NCBI RefSeq assembly: GCF_002878395.1
Contig: NC_061118.1
Location: 4,019,651-4,083,650 of the forward strand
Length of the DNA stretch: 64,000 bases
Source of the DNA: Capsicum annuum
Lineage: Eukaryota > Streptophyta > Magnoliopsida > Solanales > Solanaceae
Reading direction: 5' to 3'
Below the pieces are notes generated by a model. It had not been told where the DNA came from and ran no database searches. It saw only the letters and a program-made list of their open reading frames with translations. The translations under genes were made by a program, and so were the position numbers. Shown here in pieces: positions 58,194-64,000 of this stretch (position 1 is the first letter of the stretch; every line of letters begins with the position of its first letter).

Positions 58194-58986
58194 ACACACT
58201 AAGAACATAAATATTCACCAACAACATCAATACTGTACAAACACAAATAACAAAAAACATCAAAAAAAATAACAAACCAACAAATCAACATCTGTTTGTT
58301 AGATTTGGTTACAAAGATGTCTCTAGAAAAAAACTAAAATTGAACTCTCGCTATTCTTACAACAATGTTTGACAATAAGAACTACATAATAATACAAAAT
58401 CATATTTCACTTTGTAAAGGGAAGAAAAGAAATACCACAAATTAGGGTATTCTTGAGTCTCCATTGCAAATTTAAGCAATAAATATTGAAATTGTTAACT
58501 TATACTAGAAGAGAAGTTAACTTAAGTTCCTCATTTTCTTCATAACCAAAAAGCTCTAATTTTTTACCTGTGAAAATTAAAAAGAAACGATGAAAAACTC
58601 AAAGTTGTTGTTGTTGGAGAATTTTGTCACGTCGGCTGACGGTTGAAAGTAAAAAATGAACGGTCAAGAACTCAAAACTATTTGTCGCTGGAGGTTGAAG
58701 TTGTAGAAGATTGAAGGGAGAAATTTGGAAAGTTGTTGGTTGGGAGAAGTTAGAGAGAGAAATTATCAAGAGAAAGAGAGAAGAGACCATTGATTTGTAA
58801 AGAGAGGAGAGTTTTGTGGGTGTGGGTTGATTTGTATTTTTAAAAAGATTAGAAAGTTTTTAAAATATTAATTTAGTCCATAGTTAACTTAATTAACTTT
58901 CCTAATTATGTTTGACCCTTTAAGTTGGTCAATGTCACCAATCTTTCATTCAAAACTTAAATGACACATTTCCTTTAATTTTCTCT
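58194..58986. other. Right flank with a pyrimidine-rich minus-strand stretch
   Basis: On the minus strand 58560-58800 is C/T- and A-rich, with an open frame of 63 codons that starts MVSSLFLLIISLSNFSQ (58599-58790) and a possible donor site CACAG/GTAAAAAATT near 58570. It resembles a plant 5' leader or first exon, but low complexity makes a chance frame likely. Nothing else is seen. Confidence 0.3.
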
Positions 58987-59024
58987 ACATACTCACCCTA
59001 TTCCATATTAGTTAATCATCTTAC
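58987..59024 (+). mobile_element. Truncated Stowaway-type MITE end
   Basis: atactcaccctattccatat and then tagttaatcatctta duplicates the terminus of the complete MITE 103 bp downstream. No partner end follows, so it is a truncated copy or product of local duplication. Confidence 0.6.
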
Positions 59025-59043
59025 AAAAGAAGAAAGGATCAAA

Positions 59044-59096
59044 ATATGAGGGCATATTTAATTCAAATCAGAGTTCCCTTTCGGTATTACATACTC
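59044..59096 (+). repeat. Direct repeat copy 2, downstream of the mirror-symmetric region
   Basis: A near-copy of 32665-32717 in the same orientation. The MITE begins within its last bases. Confidence 0.8.
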
Positions 59097-59359
59097 ACTA
59101 TATTCCATATTAGTTAATCATCTCACTAAAGATAGTTGTCCCATATTAGTTGTCCACTATACTAAATCAATAAAAATTAATTATATTTTTTTAATATTAC
59201 CATAAAAATTAATTCTTTTTAAAAGTGTTCACACTTATTTGTAAAGAAAATTCTCAAGAACTTTTTGAAGGGCAAACTAGTAAAACGCCCTTCTTATTTA
59301 TGACTCATTAACATACATGTAAAAAGGTTAAATGACCAACTAATATGGAATGAAAGGAG
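59094..59359. mobile_element. Stowaway-type MITE, 266 bp
   Basis: Terminal inverted repeats ctcactatattccatattag (59094 on) and ctaatatggaatgaaaggag (to 59359), flanked by TA on both sides (59092-59093 and 59360-59361). The CTC...GAG ends, TA target duplication, size and AT-richness fit the Stowaway (Tc1/mariner-derived) group. It has no coding capacity. Confidence 0.85.
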
Positions 59360-59459
59360 TATATCAGTTCATGATATTTTTCGTAAATGAATATTATTGT
59401 AATTAAAGCATCAAATTAATACTTCAAGCCTAGTCTTCAAAAGATGAAATATTCAAAAG
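59360..59459. other. Short AT-rich spacer
   Basis: Nothing is seen between the MITE and the LTR-like segment. Confidence 0.5.
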
Positions 59460-60430
59460 TCTTAAAGAAGGGGGCATTTATAAACAACGAAATTTTATTA
59501 GATTTAAATTCGTACAAAATTCAGATTATGTTAAACTCAAAATGTATTAGTCCAAATGAATAATATATATTAAATTAATTATTCAAGTCCAATAACTATA
59601 GATTTACTAAAATTTAATTTTTAATGTGCTAGTCCATTAATTTAGACTACAAATGAAGAGTACACTTTGCTAAGCCTAAGATGTCACCTTATTCTAGAGC
59701 CCCAATTTGTGTCACATGTTGAATGACATGACTTGCTAAGTCAAGTAAAAGAGCCAATAGTTAGTGTCATGTATCAAAATAACACAACATGCCTAGTGGA
59801 ATCAAAGACCAATAAAAATGTGACATGTGTACTAGTGACATATTCCGACTAATAAAATATCACCATGTCACCTAAATTTGATTTGTCGAAAAAAAAATTT
59901 CTTCATCACAACTCCTCTATTTCACAACTATAAATAGGGATTTCCATAATTTAGAAAAATACCTGAATTCTAACTAGAAACAAAAGAGAGCTCGTGGATC
60001 AAACCCTGAAGATTTATCTATAAGCTACAAGTTCATAGATTCAAGATCAAGACTAAAAGATTCAACAATCAAGCCCCCAAGAACGTGAATTCAAGTGCAA
60101 GTCAAGATCAAGTTCATCAAACTCACAAGTCAAGATCAAGTTAAATGAATTCACTCATCAACATCAAGTTCTTTAAATTATCAAAAACACAAGATTCAAG
60201 ATCAAGCTCCAAAGCCCTTGAATTTGAGTGTAAGTCGAGATTAAATCCATTAAGTTCAACAAGATTCAAGATCAAGTGTGACGACCCTTGAATTTATATT
60301 CGAAAAGAATAATGAGAGGATTCATAGAGATTGTAACACTCATCTTGTGAAATAAAATACTATAATTTTTATAATATTTTCCTGTCTTGATTAATATTCT
60401 TGACTCAAATTTTACTATCCACAAACATCT
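59460..60430 (+). repeat. Probable degraded LTR (family not assigned)
   Basis: A TATAAATA box at 59929-59936 is followed by a stretch dense in caagatcaag / ttcaagatcaag (60040-60290), then agagattgtaacactcatct, aataaa at 60351-60356 and a T-rich end. This order (TATA box, leader, polyadenylation signal) is typical of the U3-R-U5 of a plant LTR. No primer site follows and the ends are not defined, so it is a solo or truncated copy. Confidence 0.4.
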
Positions 60431-60985
60431 TAACATGAAATACACCTGAAATGCATGTACCCAAACTAGCATAGAAGAAATATCTGAAATTATTTTGAGC
60501 AAGGGCTGATAGAATGGAGCATAGAATATAGGCATAGCAGCTGCAAGGTAATATTTCCTATGGCATGTGGAGAAAGGTAGCAACTCTGACGCAGTTCTGT
60601 GAGGCTGCAAAATATGATAAAATAGAGGTATAGACATGAAAGAAGAGCATTTGCTTTTTGTTTTTCCTTTCTAATTTCATTTTTTATTAATCTTTATCCA
60701 AAAGTATTTTAGTTTTATTCCCAAGGCAATAAGTTCTTTATATTTTGTTTGATCAGTTGATAATTCTTTTAAAAGTAGGCATTATTTTGTTAACTGTGTA
60801 TGGTAACTAAATATAAAAGTCTAACAATAAAAATTTCATATACTCCATATTATTTTTTGGTTAAAAGGATTTATTATATACATATTAATTTTATAGGGGC
60901 AGGACTTGTGGCATAGCCACTACAGACATAGAAGTCACAGTAGGAGCATTATGTTGTATAACCTGACTATTAGTTGAACTAATAT
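60431..60985. other. AT-rich spacer, nothing recognised
   Basis: A 121-codon minus-strand frame overlaps 60272-60637 but shows no motif and runs partly through the LTR-like segment. Confidence 0.45.
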
Positions 60986-60989
60986 AATA

Positions 60990-62245
60990 TAGATTTGGGT
61001 GAATCTAGTGGTGTTTTCGCCCTCCTAATTGCTAAATATCCATTCTTCTCCATTCGCAACATATCACAATGCGATGGTGGAGATTTGCAAAATAGCATAG
61101 TAGTAGTTACACTTTTAGCATTCGTCGCTATTGTATCCACTAGCTTATTCTGCTCTATCTAAACATGATGCACTATCAGATCATTCAGAGCATTAAGAAT
61201 ACACATATAATTAGAGATAAGTTATGAGTCAGAACATGATTGAGTAGTCAACAAATAGGGTATCTGCTTCTAATCTTTGCTAATTTCAAAAGACAGGAGG
61301 TTATGTTGGCACGCTAAAAGAAGACTCAACATGAGTGTGTATAAATAAGCATGATTTGCACAATGATCAATGTGACATTAGGCACTGTAGATGGTTTCCA
61401 CTTAACGTACATTGACATGGTGAGTCGTTGCTACCTTGTAGGTCCATTTAAGAACCAAAACTCACTTGGAAGGTGAGAGATATAATTTATAGAAGGGAAA
61501 AAGGGTGTTCCTTCAAATATAAACTTATTTCACTCTACCCAGATAGTCCAAAGTGAAAAACATAGGAAAACCTTAAGGGGAATAAGGGAAGTAAACCTAG
61601 AGAGGGTCTGAGGATGAAGCCTTAGAAAGCTATACAACTAGTGAAAGCGGTTGGAAAGAGATAGAGGTTAAAGAGTGTGACTCATTTTGATTCTAAGGTT
61701 TTCCTAACATGTGATTATCTTGGGACAGAACAAAAAGAGATGAGCATTTGTTTACTTATGCAACTTTCACAAAGTCTGCACGCTGGTGAATCAATAATGT
61801 TAATGCAATAGAGATAACTAGAAGTTAGTATTCTTTCATGGTTTAGTAACCAAAGGAAGTGTTTGAAATTAGGAGCGATGGAAAGCTTCCAAATCCAACC
61901 AAAGTTAACACGCTCTTATGCCTGGGCAGAGCGAACTTATAGATGAGACATTTAGAGAAGCAAGGACCAAGGTGCAAGATTTTACTGTAAAAGGCCCATA
62001 TTTGTCAACCCCTAAGTAATGAGATTGAAGGAGAACGCATAAGTAGGAAGTAAATACCTTTAGTTAAGGACATAACAGGAGGAGGGAGGCCAATAGATAG
62101 ATGAGAAAAATCCCACATCCTGGAGCTCCTAAATTTTGCTAAAAATTCCCTATTTTTCTGATAGTAAAGAGGGCCTTGAATAAGAGAACAAATGGAGACA
62201 TTTTTTTTAATCCACGGGTCAGTAAAAAAGTTTATGAATTGACTC
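60990..62245 (-). pseudogene. LINE (L1-type) 3' region: RT end, zinc-binding domain, RNase H (remnant)
   Basis: On the minus strand, in order: the RT-terminal segment FTDPWIKKNVSICSLIQGPL and MWDFSHLSIGLPPPV (about 62060-62220); the reverse-transcriptase zinc-binding domain WIWKLSIAPNFKHFLWLLNH, then NIIDSPACRLCE (about 61745-61915); the RNase H fold LLLACQHNLLSFEISKDWKQ, then IEQNKLVDTIATNAKS (about 61080-61310). This order is that of plant L1-type ORF2. Frames change several times and stops are frequent. The 5' part of ORF2 is absent from the neighbourhood, as is usual for 5'-truncated copies. The LINE fragment at 30551-30780 is a separate copy. Confidence 0.8.
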
Positions 62246-62353
62246 GTGTTAGGCTGCCAACAAAGCCCAATCTAACAAACCTTCCAACTTTATTAGAGGG
62301 CTCTCCAAGTTTTAAAAATGAAACTGCTAGAGGATATAGTGTTGTGTGTACAT

Positions 62354-62460
62354 TGATGTCGCCCAAAACTAACCCCCAAAAGAAGTATGCTGCAGTCGAT
62401 GCCAAATATAGTAACCCAACTAGGTTGGAGTCAAACCCACAGGAAAAATGTTGAACATTT
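62354..62460 (+). repeat. Possible LTR start fragment
   Basis: tgatgtcgcccaaaactaac, then ctgcagtcgatgccaaatat and gtaacccaactaggttggag, resembles the beginning of some plant gypsy LTRs, which often read TGATG-cgccc and then a gtcgaacccacaggga-like stretch (here gtcaaacccacaggaaa). It is adjacent to the LINE tail and has no partner. Low confidence. Confidence 0.25.
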
Positions 62461-62640
62461 GCTTAACTTAATGTAATTCACGAGTAGAGCTGAAAGTAAA
62501 TAGGGGGAATTTGGAATTATCAGTAACTAGTAACCAAATCTTGAATGCTTTTGAGTTGTAACCAATAGAAGATGAACACTAGGATTATGTTTCCTCTGGA
62601 TTCTCAACTCTATAAATTTTTTGTGTTCAATTCACTTATT
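62461..62640. other. AT-rich spacer before the terminal LTR
   Basis: No feature was seen. Confidence 0.5.
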
Positions 62641-64000
62641 TGAAATACCCTAGTTGTTGGACCTTAGAAAAATTCCTAAAATTCTAGCCTATAGACCTAA
62701 TATAACTCAGGGGTACGAGCTGTATGTTGGGGTACGAGTGGTAAGGTCCAGTCATATACTGACCAGTATTGGTTGGTGGGATGAATTTTGGTTATTGGAA
62801 TGAGTATGACTTAAGGGTTTGAGTCATATTGGTGGTTACAGATCGTTTGGTTCCTTAACTTAATTTTAGACCTGGTTACTTAAGTTGGATCTTAGTACGA
62901 GCAGCTCACCATGAGCCGTAAGATAGGGTATGAGTCGTACCCAGTACTCGTGTGGTGGACAGAGTCTAAATCTTCATTGGGTGTAAATCTGTCAGGGGTA
63001 CGAATTAAGGTATGAATCGTATGTTATCAATACGACTTAGCTGGATTAGTCGTATACTAGATAGTGTTTGATCCAAGGGTTGAGGCCAGGATATGAGTAG
63101 AGGATACCAATCGTATCAAAGGGTATGACTCGTGTGGGTTAGTCGTATCCCTGTGATGGGATTTTGGTGCAACTTAAGTAGGGGTATTATGTACATTTCT
63201 CCACTTATCCTAATAGGGTCCCACAACTTCTAACCTATTTGGGAGGTTATTTACCCTATTATTCCATTTATTAACACTTAAAAACTCTTCAATAACACTC
63301 CATAATTCTCTCAAGTGCTTTTGGGCAAGGGAAGCTAGGGTTTTAACTAAAGGATCAATTTGGGGCTTGTCTTGTGATTTCTTTCCGTCATCATCTTGGT
63401 TTAAGGCACGCTCTCTTCCATCATTGTTAATTCCAACTAAAGGCATGGTTTTTATGAATGTTTTCATGATTTCATTGATTGTATGATTTTTGTTTTCAAA
63501 TATTATTTAGGATTTTTGATATTAAATGGTTGGTTATGGTTTCTCATGGTTTTAATTATGCTTTTATGTGCATTAATGGTGGTTTTGGATAATTGAATTA
63601 CATGGGAATGGTTTAATGGTAAATGCAATTGGTTTGATCATACTATGCGCCCAATGTGTTTGACAAAATGCTTATAAAGATTTTTTCATTGCATTGACTA
63701 CTTTTAATAGAACTCTTGCATGTTTTAAAACTTGGTAAAGTAACTATGCATGGTTTAAATGGATTGGAATGGTAAATGGATAATGTTTATGCTTGAGGGG
63801 AACATGGATTCCCTCAAGAGGTTTAAAATGGTAAATATAAGGGCACTTGAAAGTCCCTCTAAACCTATAAATGGTTGGCTATGGATGATACTTGCAAGTA
63901 AGGGTTGGTATGATGATACCAATATCAATGGCCTTGGTTAATAAATGGATAATGGTTTGGTTATTTAGAAATTGGCATTGGGAAATAATGGCTGGAGGTG
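62641..64000 (+). repeat. LTR of the element 3 family, cut by the window end
   Basis: It begins TGAAATACCCTAG and follows the element 3 LTR (tgaaacaccctgg; ttggaaaattcct) through to matching text near the window end (gatgataccaatatcaatgg, aaatggataatgg). The U3 part (62700-63160) is crowded with variants of GTACGAGT / ATGAGTCGTA. Leader-like text with aagctagggtttt lies at about 63330. Whether it is a 5' LTR or solo cannot be seen. Frames inside it are chance. Confidence 0.85.

Noticed and set aside
58599..58790. 63-codon minus-strand frame with a signal-peptide-like start
   Set aside because: Hydrophobicity comes from CT-rich low-complexity sequence; no partner exon or motif, so it is kept only as a remark, not a gene.
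62176..62454. 92-codon plus-strand frame beginning MNKRTNGDIFF
   Set aside because: It overlaps the LINE coding text on the other strand and an LTR-like fragment; no independent support.
63210..63467. 85-codon minus-strand frame beginning MKTFIKTMPLVGINN
   Set aside because: It lies within the leader part of the terminal LTR in antisense, and no recognisable domain is present.

Overview
This window looks like plant nuclear heterochromatin: AT-rich, with no intact cellular gene and no bacterial-type operons, rRNA, tRNA or CRISPR. It is almost wholly built from nested retrotransposons. The clade of the main elements (chromodomain-bearing Ty3/gypsy, Del/Tekay-like, long LTRs, initiator-Met-tRNA primer sites) and general resemblance suggest a Solanaceae genome, perhaps pepper-like. 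That assignment is inference from family resemblance and cannot be proved from the window.

Layout. 1-4216: unidentified AT-rich DNA with two local tandem duplications. 4222-15347 (minus): element 1, a Ty3/gypsy chromovirus-type element with 2.5-kb LTRs, a decayed gag-pol and a 0.96-kb inverted-repeat element (MITE/foldback) inserted 23 bp upstream of the gag ATG. 15641-23801 (plus): element 2, a related element with unequal LTRs (1.2 and 1.85 kb). 24883-30545 (plus): element 3, which has lost most of its 5' LTR, its primer site, gag and half of protease, but keeps a perfect 5-bp target duplication (TAGCA). It lies inside a LINE reverse-transcriptase fragment. 31361-31890: three diverged ~182-bp tandem units. 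33084-58193: an unusual mirror-symmetric region made of (i) ~125-bp terminal inverted arms, (ii) a CAGATG/CATCTG palindromic minisatellite, (iii) a ~165-bp tandem repeat and (iv) a central minus-strand transcription-unit remnant. It is broken up by element 4 (34708-44478, plus, 9.8 kb, almost complete structure) and by an old LTR (46389-47539 plus 55674-56946) that is itself split by element 5 (47540-55673, minus). Element 5 has LTRs and a primer site but no recognisable gag-pol, so it is a LARD-like non-autonomous derivative of the element 4 lineage. 59094-59359: a Stowaway-type MITE with TA duplication. 59460-60430: a probable degraded LTR. About 60990-62245 (minus): a LINE 3' region (reverse-transcriptase zinc-binding and RNase H domains). 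62641-64000: the start of another element 3-family LTR that runs off the window.

Nothing here looks able to encode a working protein. Element 4 has lost the protease Asp, one Asp of the reverse-transcriptase DD pair and the N-terminal half of integrase. Its stop codons are overwhelmingly TAG where the family has CAG, the signature expected of deaminated CHG-methylated cytosines. The points of most interest are the inverted palindromic-minisatellite structure with its interrupted transcription unit, and a leader block just after the primer site that is shared by the autonomous elements and the coding-less element 5 and could be the cis signal by which element 5 was mobilised. Boundaries of LTRs, target duplications and primer sites were read from base alignments by eye; domain limits inside decayed pol genes are approximate.
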